Shown here in pieces: positions 1 through 9,288 of a DNA stretch of 29,444 nucleotides (within the stretch, counting starts at the first letter, position 1; every line of letters begins with the position of its first letter). The position numbers were made by a program, and so were the translations under genes. The notes under the pieces were generated by a model. It was not told the origin of the DNA. It ran no database searches and saw only the letters and a program-made list of their open reading frames with translations. Location of the stretch: positions 1 through 29,444 of IMG/VR virus record IMGVR_UViG_3300017744_000095, one strand, 5' to 3'. The stretch comes from a virus.

Positions 1-3000
1 CTATTTTAGCGGCTGCCAAACTAAGCCCTTCGTCTTTTGCAAAACCTTCAGCTCTACTTAAAGCATCTTGACGAGCAAAATACATTACGGCCTGTTCGCG
101 CTCTTGCTCGTAAGTTGAATCTTCAAAGTCGCTCATTTTTGCGACAAAATTATTATCATCAAACATGCGGAAGCTTCGGGTCATATATACCCCCGTGTTC
201 AAATCGAACGCAAGTTTGAGATCTTCGGGTTCCATAGTCCCTTTAAATATCTCCATTGCTTTCAACGAAAGTTGATCTTGAAGCTGCCTCATTTTAACAA
301 CCATTTCATATACTGGTTCAGATACAGTCAGAAGATCTGCCAATGCTTGATCCCTTTCTTTTATTTGCTCGTCCCTATTTACTTTTCTTAGTCTGAGAAC
401 TTCTGCATCCCTATCTGCAGCCGCTTTGTCTTCTGCGTCTGTCTTGAATGCACCCATCAAATTTTGACTAACACTCAATTTAATTGCGTCATCATAATCT
501 TTTTGGACTTTATTCTTTTGATCCTCAGTAAGTTGAGTCCCTGCTGTAGATCCAGATGCCTTAGAAATAAGTTCTGGTGGAATAACTACTGGTTTACCCG
601 CTACATCTGATAGTCTTCTCTCTTCTTTTTTTACGATCCTTCTGGTTTTAAGCTCGAAGTCAGTGATGATTTCTTTTGTGGCATCTACAAAAGATTGAGT
701 CTCGTCAAAAAATTCTACGACTCTCCTGTCTGCGCTCCTACTAAAAGTTTTAATTAACAATTTCTTGAAGTTACCGTAGCTATATTTCCCAAACTCTTTT
801 ACATCGATGTCATACTCTGTAAGATCCATCAGTGGAACATCTAGGAGTTCCAAGAAGTTCCCGATTTCATCTTCGGGCATCTTAACTTCTGGAAGTGAAC
901 TAGGTATACTAGAGTCCCCACCAAATGTTGATGGCTGACTAGCACCTACCGCAGCTTGAATCCTAACAGGAGACGGTTTTACTCTTACTGGTATTGGCGG
1001 GACTCCGAGGTCGGTTACTCCTCCGTCAGAAGTTCTCCTCCCACTGAAGAGTAGACCTCTTCTAGAGATAGACTTCTTTTGAACATCGTCTCCAATGAGT
1101 TCCTCTGCTCCTCTAAGAACTCCAGCGTCTGGCGTTCCAAACCATAGCGGCTTTGGAATTCCTTGTCCAAGGATTCTATCTCTTGCTTGCTCAATGTTAT
1201 TTTCTTTGAAGTTTTTTTCTTGTTCAGCGACATTTTTTTGGTTTCTAGATTTAGCGGGATAAATTTCTCTTATTGCTTCCCATGTTATTGATTGGAGTTG
1301 GTATGGTGGAATACCTAATGCATCAGCAGCTTGTCTGTATGCATCAGCGTATATGTGATATGTCCCTTGCATACCATCTCTTTCTGAATTAGCTGTCCCT
1401 GTTGCAAAATTCTGTGCGACAGGTTTCGCTGACTGAGCATATGGCATTAGAAATGCAGCAGCCACGGCATGGGTATCAATAGTAACGTCTCCTAAATCAC
1501 TGTAGGGGCTTACTATGTTGTTAAAGAAGCTACGAACTTTGTGATACTTACCAAGCTTATCACTTATGTTTTCCGGCGTACCATCTTCTAAAATTGATAA
1601 AGCTTTAGCCGTTTCACCAGCACTGCCCCATCCATTTTTAACAGGTGTGCCATCTGCTTTAAGGTATGGACCATTTGGTTCCCCTTCGGGAGTGACATTT
1701 GTGACCCCCTTACCAAATTCTGTTTCAGCAATAAGTCGAATAGCCCACCCTGATAGTTTCGGATCTCCCCCTTTAAGTTCCCTGAGCGTCTTACCCCTAA
1801 TCTTTTCAAAGATCATAGCCCTCTCTTCACGGGCTTGCTCATCCATCAGACGCCTCTCTTCTTTTGACTTCCCCTTTTTATTTTTTGCTGGTGCTTCAGC
1901 TACTTCAATAACAGCAGCGAGTGTAGCGTCGAACTTTTCGCTATCCATCTCATAGTCCTGATAGTTTGTGTAAACCTCAATAGTCTGTTCTGCTTGTGCG
2001 AGGTTTAGGAACCAATCTTTCTGAGGACTTAGGGACGCCATAACTCCAGCAACTTGCTCTGACGTGACTCCATATTTGTTAGCAAAACCATTAGCGATTC
2101 GATTAGCTCCCTCATACCAACGCTTTGAACGCTCTCTAATTTCAGGGTCAACTGAATTATGAAGTGCGATTAGGTTGTCAGCTAAATAGTCTTTAAGTAT
2201 TTGAAGTTTCTTTTGGGGGTTCCTTGCCCTGTTAAACTCTTTAGGAAGTATGTATCTTGAGGTGGAGGTCTTAGATTTTACACTCTCCGAAATCTTCTTT
2301 AACTGATCGGGGATAGTTGTTGATAGCAATCTCTCTGCCGCTTTAGGATCGGGGTTACCTTCACCAGTCACTCCTCCTATGTTGCTGTCGCGTGAAGTTA
2401 CAAGAGGTCTAGCTTTAGTCCCAAGTTTTGAAGTGCCAACCCTAACATCATCTCGCTTACCGATCTCAAGTAGGGCGGGGTCTACTTGAAGTCTAGATAC
2501 CTGTGGCTGAGTTTCGGAAATATCTTCTTCAGTAGTTTCAGGTGCTAACATGTTGTTTTGCATTGCCTGTCTAATGAGAGTTTCAACAACTTCCATTGGC
2601 TTGTTAGGATCGTAATTTAACTCGTTGTCAACGGGACTGTAGTTTAGTTCCATCGCCCGTATCTCACGAATTACATTGTTTACAGAGTTCCTCATTTCAG
2701 GAGAAACATCTTTCAAAGATCTGTGGTAGGTTAACTTGGTAACGAACACCTTAAGATAATTAATAAACGTAGGTATAAGCTTGGGGTTACTCGAAAGAAA
2801 AGCTACCTGTTGATTAGATGTCTCGCCTACAGTTGCTAGATCAACGTGTGCAACTATTGTTGCGAGGGCCATCTTCTGCTTTTCTTTAGATGCTTCTACG
2901 ATATCAGCACTATTCAATCGTTCAAACGCAGCTTCTTGTTCTTCTAAGGGGTAACTCTCTCTGACGATCCTGTCGAAATCTGCACTGCTCATCTCGTTAA

Positions 3001-6000
3001 TCACTGAAACGATTTGATCTTTGTTGAGCATAGCTTGTGCTGCAGCATGACCAACTTGTCGCCTCAACATCCCAGCTAAAATTTGATTAGCTCTATCTGG
3101 ATCTATGTTTTGATCGGTGACTAATTTAGAAAGTTTTATAGCAACCCTTCTAGGGTTCATTATAATACTGTTGGTTTCTACGTTATGGCTTAAAGCTTCC
3201 TTACTAGTGGGGTCAATGAGTAAGGCGACATCCGAAGAAATATAAGATCTCGCGAAACTTTTATATTCTTCTGCAGCTTCAGCAAGCGCCTCTTCATCAG
3301 CAAACTTTTCAGACATGCCTATGTCTTTAGCAATTTGATAAAGATTCTTTTGCGCTCTCCCAATTCGAGATGCAATCTGATTCCTGAATCCTGAAGCTGT
3401 TTCAGGTTCCTTGAGTCCTCGTCCAGTTAAGTCTAATGCATACGCAAGGGACTGTTTAAATTCCTTTGTGCTCCCACCAAAGAACCTAGATACAGCTTCA
3501 AAGATACGAACTAAGATATTCCTACCCCCATCAATAGGAGTAACCATCTTAACTTCTTTTTGGAAAGCTGGTGAAGTTAGTAGGTAGGCAATAAATTCTT
3601 CTACGTTTACTGTTCCATCTAGAATGTGACCCTTAACTCCAGCGTCATCGATTCGATTAGCTTTTTGTCTTACAATTTTTCGTAAGCTTTCCAACGAATC
3701 AATAGCTTTATTTTGTTCCCTAGTTCGAGCTTCGGGTGGCTTAGAAAAAATATCTACAGTAAATGCGTGAATATATTCGTGGATCAGGGTATCAGCTACA
3801 CCTCTCCCCCCTGTCCTATCAGGGTTCAGGACTACAACTCTACGACCGTTAACATCAGGGTAATAGATACCTGCGGAAGCAGAAGCACTGGGGTCAATGT
3901 AGAATTTAGTATCGCGAATGAACTCTTTGTCTCTTAGTAAAATTTTAGCAACGGGACGTAGTTGTTTAGGTTTCCCAGACTTAGCTATTTCTTCTATAGC
4001 AGCCACAACTGTTTCAGGGCGACCTTCGACTAAACCTAACTCATCAATTTGTTTGTAGTTTTCTGCAGAGATTTCTGCTCTAGATCTAGTATCTTCAACT
4101 GATTTCTTTTGTAGGTAAGCTGTGGCATTCCTGATTTGTCTGTGAAATGCCAAAACATCTTTAGGATATATTTTAGTTGACCCCGCTAATGCTTGAAGCT
4201 TTTCACGCATAAAATTAGCGAACTGTATATCAGTATCAACATCACCATCTACAGTTGGTGGAGATAAACCGAGTATTCTTATCGCATTTCTTAAATCTTG
4301 TCCGGTCTTATATGGAGAATCTTGCTGCCCTAAGCCCCAAATGAACTGAACAGCTTCTAGATTTGATGCGACATCCCCTCTAGCAAGAGAGTGTATAAAC
4401 TCAATGACAGTTTTTTCTGGGGTGTATGTAGATGTTACATCGCTACCGACCCCCGTATCTGGGGTAGATTTATCCCCCGCCCACGGTCGCCCGTTGTGGT
4501 TGAGAGTAGTTAATATTTTATTAAGTTGTTTTTGGAGTTTAGGGTCACTCTCAAGAGCAGCTACTGCATCGGCAACATGTTCGTCAATAAAGCTCTTAAT
4601 TTTATTATCTGGAAGTGGCTCTATTGGTGTTCGGCTTGGGGGTTGGTAGTTGTCTTGATACTTATTGGGATCAAAACTTTGAGGGTCTCTATGGATTAAA
4701 CTTTCAGGGTCCACCATCGCAGCTATGTCCTGCTTTGCTTTTTCTTTTCTCCCCCTTTGCTGATTAGAAAAGTAATTTACTTGTTTTTCTATGATCCTGT
4801 TAAGATCAAAAGGCATTGAACCTACTTTTTCTCCTTTAGCTAACTTTAATGAGTATTGCTTTAACTTGATCTGAAGCTCCATCTTTACAGAAATCTCTGC
4901 GGCTTCCAGATAAGGTTTGGTCAGAGACCCATTTGCGTTCTTTGCCAGCAAGTTTAGGACGCTGTTTTTCGTCTCACTGTTGTCTGTCCCTACCCCTTCG
5001 ATTTGATCGGACAGTTGATCTAGCGTTACTTCACTAAAGACATCACTATCGTATTTAAGAAACGGAGATCTAATTTTTACAGTCTTATTTAGTTCGACAT
5101 CTTTTACCTTATTAAAAATGCGGACTAAATTTTGTAGTGCGGAGTAATCACTTTCGGAAACTCCAACCTCATTCATCCTAGTCTTAGCACTGACTATTCC
5201 TCCAGCAACAGGAATCATTATGTCATGCACATAAGAAAAATCCCCCATTGAATCAGATATCTGAAATGCAGGGTTAAGTTGGCCTGTCTCTCTGAGTCTT
5301 TTAAGCTCTGCTGTCGCAATCGGGACTGGAATATCGTTGTGGATGAAAGTCATCATCCTTTGAGGGTCATTGTTAAACACCCCATCCCCATTTTCATCTA
5401 AGTGAACTTTACCCGTGCCTCCAAAAGTTGGTAATATAGAAGCTCCATTCTTTGGTTTCGACCTAGACAGGACAGGAAATTGCTCCTTGATCTTTCTTGC
5501 TATGGTATCTCTAACAAAAGTTATGTGTTCAGGATCTGTCTTTTCTAGATGAAGACCTAGCTGCTCTAGGTGTTCTTTCTTAAACTCGATAGGGTATCCT
5601 TTAGAAATAATATCATCTATAGAATAATTGTCTCCTTTAGTTAGGGCTTGCGTGACTAATGTAGCTTTAAGAGATTTCTCTAGTCTAAGTTCTTCAGCTT
5701 TGTTCTTTTTAGCCTCTATCCTTAAAGCCGATGACGCTTCAGGAGTATACATCTCCTTGTTAGCAATACCTTTTGTGATTACTTCTTGCTGGGCATTATA
5801 CTCAGGAGTCCCCGCAACTAAAGTTCTTAAAAGGTCTCTAGCCGCTATAAAGTTTTTCTCACCATCAGTAAATATTGCATCAAGAGCTTCATACCTTTGT
5901 TGTATAGTTGGTTCTTGCGCTGCTCCCACTACTCCTTCTGTAATAGATCTTTTAAGTTTTATGGGGTTTTCGGCAGTCTCAGCTATCCGATTAACTATCT

Positions 6001-9000
6001 CACTAGTAGTAACAGTTAGATCAATGTCACCTTCAAAGGTTGGATTAGAATCTACGATAGTGTTAAGGATACCATCCCAAACGCTACTAGCTTCAGGGTC
6101 TGCTGCTTTTTCTGCTAGTTTAGAAGAAAGTTCAGCGGCTTCTTCAACAGGATCAAGATCGGATTGTTCTTCAACAGGATCAACATCAGTTTGCTCTTCA
6201 ACAGGATCAACATCAGTTTGCTCTTGGCTTGCTTCCTCCCCGAAATTTTCGGCGAAGAATTCTGGAACAACTATGGGTTCTTGGTCGGCTCTCTCATCAG
6301 AAGCGGCATCCGCTCCTTCACGGTCTGCTGCTTCATCAGGCTTTGCATATTTATCGATTGCTGCCATCGCAGCATTTTTATCAGAGATAGTCTTAACTGC
6401 TTCTGCTGTTTGCGGGGCAACTTGAGCGAGCTTTTTATAAGCGTCTTTATATTCTGTATCTCTTATCCCTTGTTCAAAATCTTTTAATACTTGCTCTTCA
6501 GCGAGTAACATCTGGTCCATGTCTACTCTTCCGAATTTTTTACCTAAAGAAGTATTTCGGAAGGTTGTTCCAGCTAGGTTCAAACCTCCCCCAAGGAAAC
6601 CACCCATCACTATGGAGTGAAAAGTCTGAGATAATCTATCATATAAAGGTGTGTCCTTATTTAAGAAAGCGTCTTCAATTAAACCATTGATAATAGTGTC
6701 GAGTCCTTCTTCAAAACCTTCACTCACTACATCTCTTGTCAGTTTGCCAGCACCCATAGCTCCAAATTTGAGCATGGTTTTCCTAACGGCATCCTTCATT
6801 ATTTTTTTGAATGTTTTGTCTGATGACACACGCCCAACAAGTCTACCTGTCGCGGCTTTAAGTTGGCTGTAGCTAAGACCTTTTAAAAATGCCCCCTCTG
6901 CCCCTGCGAATTTCCCACCCATCATAGTTCCCATAGATGCGGTGATCAATCCAGTTACAACACCTGTTGTTATGTAACCCCTAGCACCTAGAGAGTGTGC
7001 TTCGCCTTTAACACGTTCTTCACTCCACCCTTCGTCCCACTTCCCATCTTTTTTATGCTCCGCAGTTAGCTCACTTACTGTTTGAGTATATAAAGTTGTG
7101 TAAGTTGATGAGCCTTGCCGTGCCGCAGCAGGGACAAACATCGACGTGCTAATGTCTAAGGACTTAGCTAAAGAGCTATTGTATGTTTTTAAGACTGATA
7201 ATATTTCTTTAGAAGATAAATCTTTTAATGCTCCAGAAGCTGTAACTCTTTTAACTAAGGCTTCCATACTCTCTTCAACCGCTTTACCCGAAACATCTTT
7301 AACAGTTTTTAGTCTAAGATTACTTGTAAAAGTTCCTTGAACTAATGTTCTCGCGGCGGCTGTGGCATTAACACCAGAAGTTAAAGCTTTGGTAGCCGCT
7401 GCACTTTTGCCCAATAACCCCTCTGCTTTCATGGCTTGTGTCACAGCTTTTTTGGCTGTCTGCTTTGCAGAGTAGTAAAATCCTACTCCTGCAGCAGAAG
7501 ATCCACCACTAACAGGGGTTGCTGCTGCTAGACCAGCAGTTATTACGGCATCCCCTGCTAAGGGGGCAAGTGTTTCCACAGTCTCTTGTCCAAACCCTAC
7601 ATCACGACCAAAGAGAAGGAACAATTCTCTGTTGTGCGCTTTCTCTTCCGCTGCATTCATCAGACCTTTACGGCCCCATTCAAAATTTAAAGCTGCTGCG
7701 ACTCCATATACTGGGGTTCTCCAAGTATCATGTGCCGACACATAAACACCGGCAGTCCCTAAATTGGGGTTGTGCTCTTTTATGAATTTTGTGAGAGTAT
7801 CGTGCTTTGATAAACCATTTTGCACCCCCTCCATTTTAGCTGCTGCCCATTTATCATCAAGGCCACCCACCATCTCAAAAACATAACCCTTATCTCCTGA
7901 CAGGATTTTATCATACACCTCATAGTTTTCCGTTACAGTAACGTGTCTATTAGTGTCTTCGATCTCATACTGTTTTTTACTTACCCCAGCTTGCCTAAAA
8001 GCTTCCTTAAATTCATCAGGTTTTAAGTTGAGTTCGGGGGGAGCAAACACCCCGTGAAATGAAGTTCGTGTAATATTTTCCCCTAGTCTATCGGCATCTT
8101 CAATGAACGCTCGCATAGTGGGGATGCCTTTCACCCTACCTGAAGCCATCATTTTCATAACTTCCGTTATGCTTTCTTCGATGACATCTTTGGGTAAATC
8201 TGTTTTTTGTATTACATAATTAATTAAGTTAGTTTTCGCGCTCTCTGTATCCTCTGCATACGATTTAGTTAGCCTTTTAAAATCTATCTTGTTTCGACGA
8301 GCGTTAGCAGCCTTATCATCTCCAGTTACAACTTCGTAAGCGTAGGGAATGTTTATATAGTTACTTAAAATACTTTCAAAATTACCTACAACTTCTTTAG
8401 AGAACCGCTCTCGCATACCCCAAGTGTCTGCTTGCTGCTGACGCATGGATAATCCATCTAGGGTCGCGTGAATAGTCCTATCATATATAGGACTTTTTTT
8501 ATTTCTAGATTCTAATAACAAGTTAAATACATCGGCCCTTTCATCCACCTCATACGCCATCAATTTGTTGCTATCTGAATTGGGATCTGGGTCATAACTG
8601 TCCCAAGTAAATCTTTCAGTTCCTTCGATGGGTTTTCTTTTTTCTAAAAATGCGAGAGAATCGTAAAAAGAAACACCAGATCCCAGTGCCGATCCTTTTA
8701 TAACATCCGATACAGTTTTGTTCTCAGGAACCCTACCACCTACAAGCCTACGCCGACCTTCCGTGTCATAATAGATCCCAGCATCTATATCGCCTGAAGC
8801 GTAGTTTTTCCGAACGACATCCTCTCTTGTCTTACGAACAATTTCTTCTACCTCTTCTTTTTTCTCGGCCTGACCAGCGGGATCTTTTAAATAATTATCT
8901 ACCGTAAAAGACTCATACCTATTAAATTCAGTATTATCTTTTGAATACGTATTAATAAAATCAATGTCTTGTTCTAGTGTTGGTTTGTATGAGTCTTTAA

Positions 9001-9283
9001 CTTCTTGAATTACATCCTCTTGGTTTTCTTCAGTTAAAAAACCTTTATAAAAAAGCCCCTGATATAATTTCTCTTGGATGTCAGATTCTACCGCTGCCCC
9101 ATATTTATTTTCATCTAAATACTGCATTCTTAAATTGTCAGCATAAGAAGCCATGCTCAAAGTTGTATCTTCAGAAATATTATTCTGCTCTGCCCACTCC
9201 GAATAAGGAGTAGGTTCAATAGTTGGTAGCGTTGGTCCCACAAACTCACCTTGGTTGTAGAACTGTTTGTCGTTTTCTGGCAT
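1..9283 (-). CDS. Giant polyvalent virion-type protein with metallopeptidase and HhH-GPD-like domains (C-terminus off the left edge)
   Basis: The frame is open from ATG 9283 to the window edge, giving more than 3,090 residues with no stop seen. Residues 1 to about 560 are helical and charged. Glycine/alanine-rich hydrophobic segments lie near 568-594, 766-798 and 886-908. An acidic three-copy repeat is near 1021-1048. Residues about 1790-1960 look like a zinc metallopeptidase: HEYIH at 1835-1839 and a glutamate pair at 1895-1896 in VEEFIAYL, as expected for a third metal ligand. Residues about 2385-2620 carry KRWYEGANRIA, SLSPQKDW (ending at 2424) and VTIDTHA (D2603), resembling HhH-GPD-like phage domains. 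Near 3030-3045 is GVYMTRSF, a motif I recall from large phage polyvalent proteins. Such proteins are known to be packaged and injected with phage DNA. It lies 5 bp after an internal-virion-like gene in the terminase operon. No Shine-Dalgarno sequence is seen. Injection is inferred. Confidence 0.8.
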   Translation of the reverse strand, partial: MPENDKQFYNQGEFVGPTLPTIEPTPYSEWAEQNNISEDTTLSMASYADNLRMQYLDENKYGAAVESDIQEKLYQGLFYKGFLTEENQEDVIQEVKDSYKPTLEQDIDFINTYSKDNTEFNRYESFTVDNYLKDPAGQAEKKEEVEEIVRKTREDVVRKNYASGDIDAGIYYDTEGRRRLVGGRVPENKTVSDVIKGSALGSGVSFYDSLAFLEKRKPIEGTERFTWDSYDPDPNSDSNKLMAYEVDERADVFNLLLESRNKKSPIYDRTIHATLDGLSMRQQQADTWGMRERFSKEVVGNFESILSNYINIPYAYEVVTGDDKAANARRNKIDFKRLTKSYAEDTESAKTNLINYVIQKTDLPKDVIEESITEVMKMMASGRVKGIPTMRAFIEDADRLGENITRTSFHGVFAPPELNLKPDEFKEAFRQAGVSKKQYEIEDTNRHVTVTENYEVYDKILSGDKGYVFEMVGGLDDKWAAAKMEGVQNGLSKHDTLTKFIKEHNPNLGTAGVYVSAHDTWRTPVYGVAAALNFEWGRKGLMNAAEEKAHNRELFLLFGRDVGFGQETVETLAPLAGDAVITAGLAAATPVSGGSSAAGVGFYYSAKQTAKKAVTQAMKAEGLLGKSAAATKALTSGVNATAAARTLVQGTFTSNLRLKTVKDVSGKAVEESMEALVKRVTASGALKDLSSKEILSVLKTYNSSLAKSLDISTSMFVPAAARQGSSTYTTLYTQTVSELTAEHKKDGKWDEGWSEERVKGEAHSLGARGYITTGVVTGLITASMGTMMGGKFAGAEGAFLKGLSYSQLKAATGRLVGRVSSDKTFKKIMKDAVRKTMLKFGAMGAGKLTRDVVSEGFEEGLDTIINGLIEDAFLNKDTPLYDRLSQTFHSIVMGGFLGGGLNLAGTTFRNTSLGKKFGRVDMDQMLLAEEQVLKDFEQGIRDTEYKDAYKKLAQVAPQTAEAVKTISDKNAAMAAIDKYAKPDEAADREGADAASDERADQEPIVVPEFFAENFGEEASQEQTDVDPVEEQTDVDPVEEQSDLDPVEEAAELSSKLAEKAADPEASSVWDGILNTIVDSNPTFEGDIDLTVTTSEIVNRIAETAENPIKLKRSITEGVVGAAQEPTIQQRYEALDAIFTDGEKNFIAARDLLRTLVAGTPEYNAQQEVITKGIANKEMYTPEASSALRIEAKKNKAEELRLEKSLKATLVTQALTKGDNYSIDDIISKGYPIEFKKEHLEQLGLHLEKTDPEHITFVRDTIARKIKEQFPVLSRSKPKNGASILPTFGGTGKVHLDENGDGVFNNDPQRMMTFIHNDIPVPIATAELKRLRETGQLNPAFQISDSMGDFSYVHDIMIPVAGGIVSAKTRMNEVGVSESDYSALQNLVRIFNKVKDVELNKTVKIRSPFLKYDSDVFSEVTLDQLSDQIEGVGTDNSETKNSVLNLLAKNANGSLTKPYLEAAEISVKMELQIKLKQYSLKLAKGEKVGSMPFDLNRIIEKQVNYFSNQQRGRKEKAKQDIAAMVDPESLIHRDPQSFDPNKYQDNYQPPSRTPIEPLPDNKIKSFIDEHVADAVAALESDPKLQKQLNKILTTLNHNGRPWAGDKSTPDTGVGSDVTSTYTPEKTVIEFIHSLARGDVASNLEAVQFIWGLGQQDSPYKTGQDLRNAIRILGLSPPTVDGDVDTDIQFANFMREKLQALAGSTKIYPKDVLAFHRQIRNATAYLQKKSVEDTRSRAEISAENYKQIDELGLVEGRPETVVAAIEEIAKSGKPKQLRPVAKILLRDKEFIRDTKFYIDPSASASAGIYYPDVNGRRVVVLNPDRTGGRGVADTLIHEYIHAFTVDIFSKPPEARTREQNKAIDSLESLRKIVRQKANRIDDAGVKGHILDGTVNVEEFIAYLLTSPAFQKEVKMVTPIDGGRNILVRIFEAVSRFFGGSTKEFKQSLAYALDLTGRGLKEPETASGFRNQIASRIGRAQKNLYQIAKDIGMSEKFADEEALAEAAEEYKSFARSYISSDVALLIDPTSKEALSHNVETNSIIMNPRRVAIKLSKLVTDQNIDPDRANQILAGMLRRQVGHAAAQAMLNKDQIVSVINEMSSADFDRIVRESYPLEEQEAAFERLNSADIVEASKEKQKMALATIVAHVDLATVGETSNQQVAFLSSNPKLIPTFINYLKVFVTKLTYHRSLKDVSPEMRNSVNNVIREIRAMELNYSPVDNELNYDPNKPMEVVETLIRQAMQNNMLAPETTEEDISETQPQVSRLQVDPALLEIGKRDDVRVGTSKLGTKARPLVTSRDSNIGGVTGEGNPDPKAAERLLSTTIPDQLKKISESVKSKTSTSRYILPKEFNRARNPQKKLQILKDYLADNLIALHNSVDPEIRERSKRWYEGANRIANGFANKYGVTSEQVAGVMASLSPQKDWFLNLAQAEQTIEVYTNYQDYEMDSEKFDATLAAVIEVAEAPAKNKKGKSKEERRLMDEQAREERAMIFEKIRGKTLRELKGGDPKLSGWAIRLIAETEFGKGVTNVTPEGEPNGPYLKADGTPVKNGWGSAGETAKALSILEDGTPENISDKLGKYHKVRSFFNNIVSPYSDLGDVTIDTHAVAAAFLMPYAQSAKPVAQNFATGTANSERDGMQGTYHIYADAYRQAADALGIPPYQLQSITWEAIREIYPAKSRNQKNVAEQEKNFKENNIEQARDRILGQGIPKPLWFGTPDAGVLRGAEELIGDDVQKKSISRRGLLFSGRRTSDGGVTDLGVPPIPVRVKPSPVRIQAAVGASQPSTFGGDSSIPSSLPEVKMPEDEIGNFLELLDVPLMDLTEYDIDVKEFGKYSYGNFKKLLIKTFSRSADRRVVEFFDETQSFVDATKEIITDFELKTRRIVKKEERRLSDVAGKPVVIPPELISKASGSTAGTQLTEDQKNKVQKDYDDAIKLSVSQNLMGAFKTDAEDKAAADRDAEVLRLRKVNRDEQIKERDQALADLLTVSEPVYEMVVKMRQLQDQLSLKAMEIFKGTMEPEDLKLAFDLNTGVYMTRSFRMFDDNNFVAKMSDFEDSTYEQEREQAVMYFARQDALSRAEGFAKDEGLSLAAAKI
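6141..6221 (-). repeat. Three tandem 27-bp units encoding an acidic 9-residue repeat
   Basis: Units at 6141-6167, 6168-6194 and 6195-6221 are each 27 bp. The second and third are identical and the first differs at a few bases. They lie in frame in the giant gene and encode EEQTDVDPV-type repeats. This is probably a flexible acidic linker between the membrane-like N-terminal part and the enzymatic C-terminal part. Confidence 0.9.
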
Positions 9284-9288
9284 AAACT

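Noticed and set aside
1566-1955. 129-codon plus-strand ORF antisense to the giant gene
   Set aside because: It has Ser/Pro-rich composition typical of an antisense shadow, and no domain, start signal or neighbours on that strand.
5628-6425. 265-codon plus-strand ORF antisense to the giant gene
   Set aside because: It is Ser/Ala-rich low complexity, includes the complement of the 27-bp repeat, and lies wholly inside the better-supported minus-strand frame.
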